Translations under genes and position numbers: made by a program
The notes under the pieces: model-generated
The model's input: only the letters and a program-made list of their open reading frames with translations
Databases searched by the model: none
Told to the model about the DNA's origin: nothing
Shown: positions 1 through 10,011 of the stretch, piece by piece
Layout: each line of letters opens with the position of its first letter
Position numbering within the stretch: the stretch's first letter is position 1
NCBI GenBank assembly: GCA_019633425.1
Contig: WSUB01000108.1
Span: forward strand, 1-64,000
From: Tulasnella sp. 424
Taxonomy: Eukaryota; Basidiomycota; Agaricomycetes; Cantharellales; Tulasnellaceae
Length of the DNA: 64,000 nucleotides
Direction: 5' to 3'

Positions 1-1020
1 TCAAGTATCGCTCAGGTGCATCAACTTCGAAAGGAGTACAACGAGGCCCTCGTGCACTACTCCAAGGCCCTGCAAATCCATACTGAGATCGGCGACAGAC
101 CAGGCCAAGCCTCCGCTTTGTCAAGTATCACTCAGGTGCATCAATTTCGAAAGGAGTACAGTGAGGCGCTGCAAATCCCCCCTGACATCAACGGCAGAAT
201 GGGCCAAGCCTCCGCTTTATCAAGCCTCGCTGAAGTGCATCAACTTCGGAAGGAGTATAGCGAAGCCATCAAGCTCTACTCCGAGGCCCTGCAAATCCAT
301 ACCGAGATCTGCGACAGAATGGGCCAAGCCTCCACTTTATCAAGCCTTGCTGCAGTGCATCAACTTCGGAAGGAGTCCAGCGAAGCCATCGAGCTCTACT
401 CCGAGGCCCTGCAAATCCGTACCGAGATCGGCGACGGACCAGGCCAAGCCTCCGCTTTGTCAAGTATCGCTCAGGTGCATCAACTTCGAAAGGAGTACAA
501 CGAGGCCCTCGTGCACTACTCCAAGGCCCTGCAAATTCATACCAAGATCGGCGACAGACCAGGCCAAGCCTCCGCTTTGTCAAGTATCGCTCAGGTGCAT
601 CAACTTCGGACGGAGTACAGCGAAGCCATCAAGCTCTACCGCGAGGCGCTGGAAATCCATACCGAGCTCCGCGACAGACCAGGGCAAGCCTCCGCTTTGT
701 CAGATATCGCTCAGGTGCATCAACTTCGGAAGGAGTACAGCGAAGCCCTCAAGCTCTACTCCGAGGCCCTGCAAATCCGTACCGAGATCGGCGACAGAAT
801 GGGCCAAGCCTCCACTTTATCAAGCCTCGCTGAAGTGCACCAACTTCGGAAGGAGTACAGCGAAGCCATCAAGCTCTACTCCGAGGCCCTGCAAATCCGC
901 ACCGAGATCCGCGACAGACCAGGCCAAGTCTCCGCTTTGTCAAGTATCGCTCAGGTGCACCAACTTCGAGAGGGATACAGCGAGGCCCTCGTCCACTTCT
1001 TCAAGCGCTGCCTCAACTGG
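1..1020 (+). repeat. 120-bp in-frame tandem repeat
   Basis: Period-120 DNA repeats coding for the TPR units. Neighbouring units are nearly identical at DNA level, for example the blocks starting near 220, 340, 700 and 820, which suggests recent expansion or gene conversion. Confidence 0.85.
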
Positions 1021-1232
1021 TGATCGAGTGAGTGGCATGGGCAATCGGAGAAATGCCCCGCTAATCCATCCTATCAAGCCCCGCTGAAGTGCATCAACTT
1101 CGAAAGGGGTTCAGCCAGGCCCTGCACATCCGTTCCAACCTCGCCGACCTGAAAGATAGCGCCGGTGCTGTGTTGAACCATTCTCTCACCGACCCACTCA
1201 AGTTCGAACAGACTTTTAAATTTCTTGACTAA
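1..1232 (+). CDS. TPR-repeat protein, C-terminal part (5' end outside window)
   Basis: The frame is open from base 1, so the start lies upstream. It encodes about eight 40-residue helical repeats of the kinesin-light-chain/TPR type, each with a core like VHQLRKEYSEAIKLYSEALQ. One unit near 160-200 lacks seven residues. The first frame stops at 1021-1023. A GT-AG intron of 59 nt (1020-1078) would instead join the exon in phase 2 to 1079-1232, which continues with another repeat start (AEVHQLRKGFSQALHIR) and ends at TAA 1230-1232. In fungi, arrays of near-identical TPR units often form the sensor end of NB-ARC/NACHT (NLR-like) proteins; that N-terminal part is not visible, so this role is inference. 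TPR assignment is firm; the 3' structure is less so. Confidence 0.8.
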
Positions 1233-1321
1233 AACGTCGACGTGTCCTAGTTTGAGTACCAATTTAATGACTATAAAGAAAGCCGAGCAAAACGGCCTGC
1301 CTTCACGCTAAGTACCTATTA

Positions 1322-1914
1322 GTGAGCGGTAATCCAGATTTATTATGCACGAATGCAGCGACGAGCTCTACGAAGCTCTGCCGCGCTGCATTTTGGCTGC
1401 CATTTCCGTTTACCGCATTTTGGGAGTTGCCACCGACGCGACCCTCGAGAGGCGTCGCAAAACGCAAGTCCGACGCCTCGATTGGTGCCGAAGATGACGA
1501 CGACTACGCCCCAACCTCGAAGCCCGCCACGAAGAAACCTCGAGTATCCAAAGCCAAAGCCGTAGCTGATCCACACGCGCAAGTGAAGCAGCTCGTTCAG
1601 GTCATTATCACCAACCCAAATGGGTTCGCCATACTCGGACCAGCTGCAATGCGACCCCAGTTCGTCCTCATCGCGCAATACGCGTCTACTTGTCTGCAGG
1701 CGAAGCTGCCGGTGCCGAGGGTACTAGGATCGCCAAAGCCATGTCCGAGGACGAGCTCGAAGCTGCCGCAGCCAAGTTGGCAAAGGCGGCGTTGAGGCAA
1801 ATTACTGCTGTTTGCAGCAAAGTTGGCACAAACATGCTCTTACGTAATTTTCGACTTTTTTCTGCCTCCCGTCGGCGACGAATTTCTCCATCACCACGGC
1901 AGCGACAAGCCTAG
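1322..1914 (+). pseudogene. Unrecognised gene fragment, probably frameshifted
   Basis: Coding-like sequence runs in one frame from about 1440 to 1690 (a basic/acidic segment KRKSDASIGAEDDDD, a likely nuclear localisation patch KKPRVSKAK, then NPNGFAILGPAAMRPQFVLI). It then appears to continue in another frame from about 1684 (YLSAGEAAG, then an Ala/Glu/Lys-rich helix MSEDELEAAAAKLAKAAL). I found no splice pair that joins the two frames in phase, so a small deletion or a sequence error near 1680 is likely. No ATG start is evident. The family is not recognised; a nuclear protein is only suggested by the basic patch. Confidence 0.35.
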
Positions 1915-2301
1915 AAATTGGTACGCGTTCTCTGAGATGATGGAGCTAGGGGTCTAGCTATATTTCAACTGTATCTCTCAATATTTCGAGACATTCAAGA
2001 TTTTGGCCTTAGCTCCCATCGGCGATCCCTAGCCTTCATCTCTATGGCTTTCTGAGCGCAGCGTGACCTGCAGACAACTCTATCAAGAGTTTCAGAGGGC
2101 TCTCTTGGGTTGAATTGGGCAGACAAGGGCGGATTTTTGTTCTCCTTGCGGTACTTTATCGCGGACTGACGGATCACCCCCTCCCTAATTTCCCCCCTCA
2201 TCTCATGCCCTAGGCTCTCTTAAACGATCGATTTTTGGGAGGGTAGGACTGCCAGTGGTAAGGAAACGAGTGCTAATCCGGTGAAAAGTCCGGTTTGAGA
2301 T
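1915..2301. other. Intergenic, nothing recognised
   Basis: No convincing coding sequence or repeat seen between the gene fragment and the hAT target site. Confidence 0.5.
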
Positions 2302-2309
2302 CAGGGAAC
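2302..2309. repeat. Target-site duplication of hAT element, left
   Basis: CAGGGAAC, identical to 6382-6389. Confidence 0.85.
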
Positions 2310-2420
2310 TAGGGTGCTGTAAGGAAGGTTAGGTTTGAAACCGGCGTTTAAAAACCGGCGTTTAAAACTGTTAAAAACCATGTTTAAAATAAAGGGCCGA
2401 ATATCGGCCGGTTTAAAAGA
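2310..2420 (+). repeat. Left terminal and subterminal repeats of hAT element
   Basis: Terminal inverted repeat at 2310-2327, followed by AAACCGGCGTTTAAAA-like motifs to about 2420 and a short palindrome (GGCCGAATATCGGCC) near 2395. These are likely transposase binding sites by analogy with other hAT elements. Confidence 0.7.
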
Positions 2421-2456
2421 GTAAATAACCCTGGGTGACGGCATCGGACCTGGTTG

Positions 2457-5400
2457 ATGCACCTGCGGAAAAAGTGGAAAGAGAGGCACAATCAATGGCC
2501 CCACACACCCAACGATTGTGAGGGACTTTGGGACGCTTTTCCCTCAGTGGTGGGCTCTTCCTATCCTCTCCTCCGGTCCAAGACACAACAACCCCCTTCA
2601 GTGATGTCCGCCGCCGCCCCTGCCACCCATCCCTATGGGCGGGAACTCGATACACTTCTTCATCACCTTAAGCACCTTCCAACAGAAGTACCCGAAAAGC
2701 ATGGGCAGTATCACTTCGATACATGGCTTGAGCTGGATCCGGAGCTTGTGGAGGACACCGGGAGTCGGCATGGTGCCCTTAATATGATGCTGGAGCGTGC
2801 ATTTGGCACAAGAAAGGATGGTCTGGTAGCGTTTCGCGAGAGGGGAACATCTCTAGAGGCAGTCGCTGGCGTTATTCGGCGCGAAGTTACTGGGCTGGAT
2901 GGCGAAAATGTCCTATTGACGAAATGGACCGACGATTTGACCGCCGCAGCTAAAGCTATCTGCGAAAAGCATGGTACTAAGGTCCGATTTCGTTTCTCTG
3001 ATAGCCCATTCGCGTGTTCTAATGTAGAGAAACAACAATAGATTCCTCGAGAGTCAAAGATGACAGAGAAAAAGGCAATCGCACAGGAGGAAAAGCGAAA
3101 GAAGGATGAGGTGATTTCGGAGAAAGCCGTGGCGAAGGCGAAACGGTCTGCAACCATGGCAGAGAGCGGACAAGTGGTAAGATTGCAAATAAGTAAAGAG
3201 AAGAAGCTGTTCAACTGCTAAATGTAGCACGCTTTGCAGGTGAACTGGCCACCACAGGACTTGGAGGATAACAATGAGCCGAAAGCGCGCAACGGACGTC
3301 CAACGGCAGAAATCCTAGACAAATATACCCAGCAGTGTAAATCGAAGTCGGATTCCAGTACACGATTTTGATGCAAGCTTGCGGGTTGCTACGAATCGTG
3401 GGCCGCACCACGCAATGGTGTGCGGGTCCTCAATCACATTTCGAGTTCGTGCCCCAGTGCCACCCAAGCAGACAAGGATATCGCAAACAAGCACCTGGGC
3501 TCAACTGCACTTGCAGCTCGTGTTGAAGAGCTGGATGAGAAGGCGGAGCAAGAGAAGGGATTCTCAAGGAACGGCGGAGGACGTGGCGAGAGCGTGTCCA
3601 TTCAGGGTGGCGGAACTGTCTCGGTTGCCGCCATCGTTCGCCGAGAAGGACTAGAGCAGCTCAACACTCGTTTCAACTCCGCCGTTCTACAATTTATCTG
3701 TGCCGGCAATCTGCCTCCTTCAATTGTCAAGCTCAAAGAATGGCACAATATGATTTTCATTGCCAACTCCACCATCAAGATGCTCTCGGCCACAACTTTT
3801 TCCGACTCGGCGATCCCAAAGGAGGCCGCTTACGTCGTTGAGAAGACTTACGAGCATCTAAAGAAAGGACGGAACCACACCCTCACATTCGATGGAGCCA
3901 CAACTCGATATCCCCAGTCAGTCTATACTGTCCACGTCACAGCGGCAAAGTCAAGGGAGGCATACCTCATCGCTGGGAATGAGGCTTCTACAGCTTCGCA
4001 CACCGGAGAGCATCTTCGCGATGTGCTCGTTCCTGTAGGTCTATCCCACTGAACCTTCCTTTCGATTTCTGACGATAAATCCGCCAGATTATGACCCGTA
4101 TTGGCCCAACAAATTTCTCAGCGATTGGCGGCGATGGTGCCGCAAATGTACAACTCGCGAAGAAGCTCATTGTTGCAATGTGGAACTGGATCATTAAACT
4201 GACTGATCCTTGCCATCATATGAGCAACACGGGGAAGGACATCGGAAAACTAGAATACTTTTCAGAGGTAAGTTCGACAACGGGTCACCGATATTACGCT
4301 GGTCCGGTCCTCAGAGCTAATTTACGTATATACTCTAATTACTTAGGCCATCTTACTTCTTCGGAAGCTAATCAAGTTCTTCAAAAAGTCCACAAAGGCG
4401 AGCAATCGCTTAAGTGCTCTGCGGGTCAAATACGGTATCAAGCAGGGGCTGGTCTCGATCGGAAAGACTCGCTTCCTTACTTTCTACTACTCCGCCTCCT
4501 CTGTCCTGCGATGCCTTCCTCTCATTCGCGAGCTTGTCTCTTCCGGTGCGCTGGATACGAGTCAGGTATGTGTTTTTGTCAAGTTGTGGTTGGAGGCACA
4601 GCGCGAAAGTAACTAATCTTAAACACTTTTACTCAAATACTGCTCCCGGGTAGGACACGGGAATCAGCTGGATGAAGAATCGATCCAAAGTTCATCAATT
4701 CGAGACCAGTATCATCCAACTCAAGACTCTCCTGGAACCTTTAGCACGTGCCGTCAAGTGCCTCGAATCAAGCCGGTCAACTCTAGCGGACGTCTACCTC
4801 TTTTGGTTGGCCGTAACTGCGACGTATACCGACCTCTTCAAAAAGAACTCCGAAGAAACTGGAATTAACTTACCCGATGAAGTGGTTCATGACGTTCGAA
4901 GGATCGTTAATGGAAGATACAAGGAGATGATCGAAGATCCGTCGAAGCAGGTTTATCTCGCCACGTTCTTTCTTCATCCCTGTAAGTCGGCCTTGCCTCT
5001 CCAAAGCGTCGTTAATTTACACAGAGTATTGGCTCCGGATCTCCCTAGCGTATGTTCGCTCCAGTATCCTAACTCGAACCAACCGGAATCCGTTGTCTGA
5101 GAAGACAATTATTGTGCGGCCTACGCCAAATGAACGGTCCAATGTACACGCCGACGCCGACCTTCGACGTGATTTCCCAGCATATGTGAAATGCGGAAAG
5201 TTTCTGCTCTCGACCCTTCGGCATGAGATCAACGGCAACACTGCACCACGTCTTTTCGGAGGCTACCCAACAACAGACGCAATTGTCACCGCTTTCCGCT
5301 CACAGTTTGCCACATACGCCCGCGGAAACCCCCCTTTCGTCGCTTATCACGGATTCAGCTCGCCGATGGAGTATTGGGAGTCCTTAAGGAGGAATCCTGA

Positions 5401-6244
5401 TGCTGAAATTGTTGCGGTGCGTTGTTGCTGATTCTTGCAAACTTCAATGGTTTCTGGGCTGACCGAGTCGTCCGTTTAGCATCTTGCCATCAAGCTTTTC
5501 TCTATCGTTCCAAACTCGATGGCGGAAGAGCGAACTGTCTCAAATTTTACTAAGCTCAACTCTCCCGACCGTGCCAATCAGAAAGTCTCAACCCTCGTCC
5601 ACATGACCCAGATCTGCCAGCACTATCGCCGGCAAGATGGAATAACAACGGTAAGCTCGTGAACCCCATTAGTCAAAAGAACGTGAAATAAACTCATTCG
5701 TATTTAATCATCCGTGTAGCCTTCGATGCCTCCAAAACTCATCACACCGAGGTGGCGAGACCTGTCGGAATTTACGAAGCAAGCAGGTCTCGACACGGAT
5801 CCCATCGACTCCTCGACCGAGACCGTCAAGGATAAGTCAGCTGCTTCCTCACTCGCTGAAGGTACAGCGGAACGTCCGATTGAATTACCTGATGGCCCAC
5901 CGGCTTCCGCTGAGGGAGGACCCGACCTACCAGATGCGGAAGAGACCCCATCAAGCGGTCCAATCACCGATCCTGATGAGATTTCTGAGCAGCTGGCTTG
6001 GGCGGAGCACGAGCAGCACGTGGTCTTTTGTCCAAAAGGGCAGGCAGTGCGAGAGGACGAATTTGATTTCATTGATGACGGAGTTAACTTATCCTCGCCG
6101 GCCTTGCGAGACCTCTTGAGTGATGCGCCCGTTGCAGGAGCCGAGGAATTAACTGCCGGCGAGGCTACAAAGCGAAAGGGCGCAGAATTGCGAAAAGAAG
6201 CGGGGAAGAAACTGAAGATGATTGAAGGGGATCTCGAATTCTAG
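2457..6244 (+). CDS. hAT transposase, multi-exon
   Basis: Cut-and-paste transposase of the element that contains it. Exons seen: 2457 (or ATG near 2604)-2981, 3042-3176, about 3228-3336, 3378-4035, then from about 4088 to 6244 with further introns at about 4269-4347, 4565-4653, 4981-5025, 5417-5479 and 5651-5719. Visible hallmarks: a D-containing strand TFDGATTR, the second acidic block GGDGAANVQLAK, a DPCHHMSN segment, and the C-terminal dimerisation region with the block SMAEERTVSNFTKL. A long acidic Ser/Pro-rich tail with a KRKGAELRKEAGKKLK segment ends the protein. I could not make the junction around 3337-3378 work in phase, so the gene may be slightly damaged or my exon choice is wrong there. 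The start is uncertain. Confidence 0.75.
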
Positions 6245-6289
6245 TTGTTCTCGCTGTAATCGTATGGCTTAGTAATCTATTCTGTGAGC

Positions 6290-6381
6290 GAGTTTCAAAC
6301 CGGCGTTTTAAAACCGATGTTTGAAACACCGGTGTTTTAAACCCGGTAAGAAAGCGGCGGTGACTTTCTTACAGCACCCTA
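6290..6381 (-). repeat. Right terminal and subterminal repeats of hAT element
   Basis: Terminal inverted repeat at about 6364-6381 and four degenerate ACCGG-GTTTTAAA motifs at 6297-6345. Confidence 0.7.
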
Positions 6382-6389
6382 CAGGGAAC
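6382..6389. repeat. Target-site duplication of hAT element, right
   Basis: CAGGGAAC, identical to 2302-2309. Confidence 0.85.
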
Positions 6390-7043
6390 AGAGGTCAATG
6401 ACCTCGAGTGCGAGACCATATGCAAGCATCTGGATGGCTGCCCAACAAAGTTGTGGGTTTTTTACGTGTCCTCAACTCATCCAACTGAGGTGTGAGGTGT
6501 AAATGGCGGGATGGATGTCATTGTCAAGCAGGGAGGCTTGGGTGGCTACCTAGAGGTGTTCAGTTGCCCGAATTGGGATGTTCCAGCCCTCTTACAAACA
6601 CCGTCAACCCAGAGGGACCTCTCAGCAATGAAGTTTATTTTATTAGATTGGAGAAAATGGCCAAATACGTGGACATTAAGATGCTATCTATCGCTGAAGG
6701 GAAAGTAGGGGCAAAATCTGGTAAATGACCGTGGCTAAGGATACGAGAATAAAAATACCTGAGACCCCTTAATACAAGTCTCATAATGAGTTCGACAAAT
6801 TTTGGGAGGAAAAGACGCTGATTTGGAGGAGCTATCCGTCGCCGACGTTGGTGTCAAAAACAGTCGAAAATTCACAGATGTTCGGTTTGTGCCAACTCTT
6901 CTGCAAACAGCAGTAAGAAGCAGATGGTCGTAAGTGTTCGCTCTCTTCTGCAGTAGCCCGCGTTCACCTGATGATGGCGTCCTGACCGTCTAATGCTCTC
7001 CATATAGTGGAAGCCGAGCTGCAAAGGTGGCTCTGCCAAGGGG
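6390..7043. other. Intergenic, nothing recognised
   Basis: Short open frames only, without family resemblance or splice-consistent structure. Confidence 0.45.
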
Positions 7044-7343
7044 ATGTACCAGGACGTCGCACCAGATCCGGGTATGTACTTACCTCCCTCAAAGCTGACG
7101 CGCCGACTGACGACCTTCACGCGTCGCAACCAGCGATCTTTCAACGCTTCATGCAATATTCCTGAACCTCCAAAGTACAAAGCTACCAAGATCACTCTCG
7201 AACAGCTGTACGACATCTTTGACACGAATTACGTCGAGACGTCCATCCGCTACGGCAGCCTTCGCATCACCTCGCCAAACATCAATGTCAAATGGAACAA
7301 GGAGTCTGGAGAGTTCAGCCTCTCTGGCACTTACGGCTTGTAA
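7044..7343 (+). CDS. Hypothetical small protein (about 99 codons, possibly last exon)
   Basis: Open frame ending with a tidy beta-rich C-terminus (ITSPNINVKWNKESGEFSL then SGTYGL). The first ATG is weak, and the sequence just upstream (WKPSCKGGSAKG in the same frame, after an AG at about 7014) suggests an earlier exon. There is a GTATGT at 7073 but no matching acceptor that keeps the frame, so I read 7044-7343 as continuous. Family not recognised; cyanovirin-like and other small lectin folds were considered but no diagnostic pattern was found. Confidence 0.35.
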   Translation: MYQDVAPDPGMYLPPSKLTRRLTTFTRRNQRSFNASCNIPEPPKYKATKITLEQLYDIFDTNYVETSIRYGSLRITSPNINVKWNKESGEFSLSGTYGL

Positions 7344-7545
7344 CTTAATCTTATTTTCGCTCGTCTCGGTTTCAACTATTCTTTTCTTTTCTGTTCGGAA
7401 CCTTTTGCACCGCTTTCTGTGAATCTTGGGGATTCAAGGGGCACAATAGGCCATCACGTGCGTCGAAATCTCATTTTGGACCGAATTGGCCCTCTTGCAC
7501 GCCCCGCAGCGTTTTCGTTTTCCACCACCCAGTCTACCACGAAAC

Positions 7546-8942
7546 ATGCAAACTGACCCACCTCAGTCAACCGCGGACGATTCGTGGGCGGACGCCGTAA
7601 GTCGTTGAAAGGCTCGAGACTGGATGTTTGTGAACGAGCGTTTCCTTCAATTCAGGAATTCTTCAGCGATGAGGAGGAAAGCCTGCCGAGCGCTCAAGGC
7701 TGGCGGGCGGTTGATAAAGTGAGTGAACGAAGTTCTAATACGTACTAGTCGCTCACATTCAGTATTCAGAGTGGTGGAGGTCGTATGAGATCTACCTCTC
7801 CGAGCATCCGCTCCCATCATAGCACGTCGAGCGACGAACCAGAGCCCCCTTCCTACGTGCCCGTTGATATCAAGAACTTGAAGATCACTTTCGAGGTGAA
7901 ATTAAAATATCTACCTCAACTTTTCTTTAAATGCTCAAAGCCGCCCATTCCTCTCTCTCGTAGTCTGAAGATGGCGAGCGGACCTGGACAGAACCTGCCA
8001 ACCTCTTCACGGAGGATTCCCCGTTATTTAGTAACCTCGTGGAACAAGACCGAGGTGCGGAGGTCTTTAACCCCGATCCTATTAGTAAGCTTCCCGGCTT
8101 GAAGAGATACCCGGTCCGAAACCCAAAAAAGGGACTTGGAGAACGTTTAAAATACAAGCTCGACGGTGTCACCCCGTTCGACTTTGATTCGTTATTGGCC
8201 GGGTTACGACCCAAGTACGTGTCGCTTTACATTCATGATACTGATTCTCTTACTCACCGTGCGTTTACCTTTCCGCAGGCTGGGCCAAGAAATTCCGTAC
8301 GAGCGCTTGTGCCCCTTGTTAGTCCTTTCAACAGACTGGGGCTTCGAATCTATCAGAAAATATACCATAGACGCGCTCTCAAAACACGATGACCTTCCCA
8401 TCCCTCGAATCCTTCTTGCTCGTCGTGCTCGAGTACCCCAGTGGCTGCTCGACGCGTATGTAGCTCTCTCGACGCGCATGGCGTCCCTCTCCAAGTACGA
8501 AGCCAACGTCCTCGGGGTCGAGTCCGTGCTCAAGATATCCGACGCTCGCGCCAAAATACTCGAACGACGTCTCTCGCTCGTCGCGGGAGATCGACCTGGG
8601 ACGTTCCTCAACAGATGGACCTTGTTCCACCCGAATTGCTGGACGGCCACGAGCGCCGCGTGGAAGAAAGCCTTGACCGACGACAAATACCATCAACCTC
8701 CCCGACCGAACGGACCGAGGACGACGACCCCTATCCAGGCGTTGCAGGCTGTCCTGCGAGATCAGGCGCAGAAAGCCGGGGATGGGAGAAGGTTGTGTGC
8801 TGGGTGTCAAGGGACGAGTGGGATTGCGGAGTGGTTGAATTTGAGCGCGGATGATGTTTGGGCGAGGAAGTACCTCAAGACTATCCTGGGTTCGGAGCTG
8901 GAGCTATGGGTTGGAGTCGGCGACACGGCTGGGAACACCTAG
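7546..8942 (+). CDS. BTB/POZ-like family protein, copy 1
   Basis: Five exons join cleanly: 7546-7596, 7656-7718, 7770-7895, 7964-8214 and 8279-8942, giving 384 residues. After an acidic start (EFFSDEEES) comes a BTB-like region (LKITFE, SEDGERTWTEPANLFTEDSPL), then VTPFDFDSLLAGLRPK, then the helical part CPLLVLSTDWGFESIRKY and ILLARRARVPQWLLDAYV. This order (degraded BTB fold, then a module with a locally conserved tdwGF and LARR...P.Wl) resembles the large agaricomycete BTB families; the molecular partner is unknown. A CxxC pair (LCAGCQGTSG) lies near the C-terminus. A paralogue at 14159-15503 shares exon phases, including a fourth exon of exactly the same length (251 nt) here and its counterpart there. 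Confidence 0.75.
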
Positions 8943-10011
8943 CAGTTGGCTCGCAGCTCCAGGGGATTGACTCCCGGGGTATATAGTACTACATGCAACT
9001 CTCACTGTGGGATTGTGCTAGAACCTATCAATTTGATACTGACGAGTCCTACGCCGGGCCTCGATATTTGAACTTTACCCTCGGCTGATAATATACTGGC
9101 CCCGAATGACGAGTAACCAGAGAAGTCGGACGTGCCACCGTCAATCACCCTGCGCAGGAGGCTATGAGTTTGCACGACCCCGGAGTCGTTAGCCCACCGA
9201 TAGCACAAGCAGTCAAGAAATGCTATCGACTACTTAGTGTGGCGTGGTACTGACCGACTCCGAGTCGACACGCCGCTATGCATCAACCACTTGGCGTCCG
9301 TGCTAGACATGATTTTGCGTTACTGAACAGAATTCCATCCCCTCTGAATCGAGCCTCCATATAAACCAAACCATTTAAGAACCTTGGCGTCGCTGCCTGA
9401 GACGATCATGACCTGATCCCTCGTTTTAGCACGACCACGAAGTGCGGACTGCATGTTCCGAAGATTGGGAATACTAGCGCACTGGCTTAGCTTTTGTTTC
9501 AACTCCAGCGTTGCTCTTAAGCTAAACAATTCTGCAGGGGATTTGTGGTTGAACCACAGTCTCGTTGGAGGCAAGCCAGTGGAGTACAATCTATCATTTC
9601 CATCCCTCTGAGTCTACGTGTCCTACGGCATTCTAGTCGCTTTATTACTGGATCACTGGATCCTCGGTGCCCATATACTTTCCTGGCCAAGATCATCATC
9701 CTCTCTGTATTTGCGGAGGGAAAGCTTCTGAGAAGCGGATAACCCCTTTGTTTTAAAGGAAAATTCTAGGGATCGTGCCCTGGCGGCAATGAAGAACGTC
9801 CGTAGATGCTTCTTGAGTTCAGCCAAAATATTTTGCTTGATTTCTTCCTCGAGACCATTCGGGGAAGCCCACGGATATGCTCTTCTATGGGTGGCTGGAG
9901 ACAGGCGAGCCTCCTCAAGTAGGCGATTGCAGCAAAAGCAACACCGGCTGGAGACACCTATTACGGCGTGGGGGATCTATGAAGAGAAAAAAATGACAAT
10001 CGTAATATGGA
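8943..10011. other. Intergenic, nothing recognised
   Basis: About 1.07 kb with only short, composition-driven open frames on both strands. No repeat, RNA gene or splice-consistent coding sequence noticed. Confidence 0.45.

Larger units (their letters stand above)
2310..6381 (+). mobile_element. hAT-superfamily DNA transposon, complete ends
   Basis: The two ends are inverted copies: the left begins TAGGGTGCTGTAAGGAAG and the right, read on the other strand, begins TAGGGTGCTGTAAGAAAG. The element is flanked by the same 8 bp, CAGGGAAC, at 2302-2309 and 6382-6389. An 8-bp target duplication plus short TAGGG-type ends is the hAT signature. Inside both ends are several copies of a subterminal motif close to ACCGGCGTTTAAAA. 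The interior carries a multi-exon transposase whose C-terminus has the hAT dimerisation motif. Confidence 0.9.

Noticed and set aside
1322..1914. Single intact gene with an intron joining the two frames near 1680
   Set aside because: Tested GT/AG pairs (for example GTTCGT...CTGCAG) do not keep the frame, so a break was called instead.
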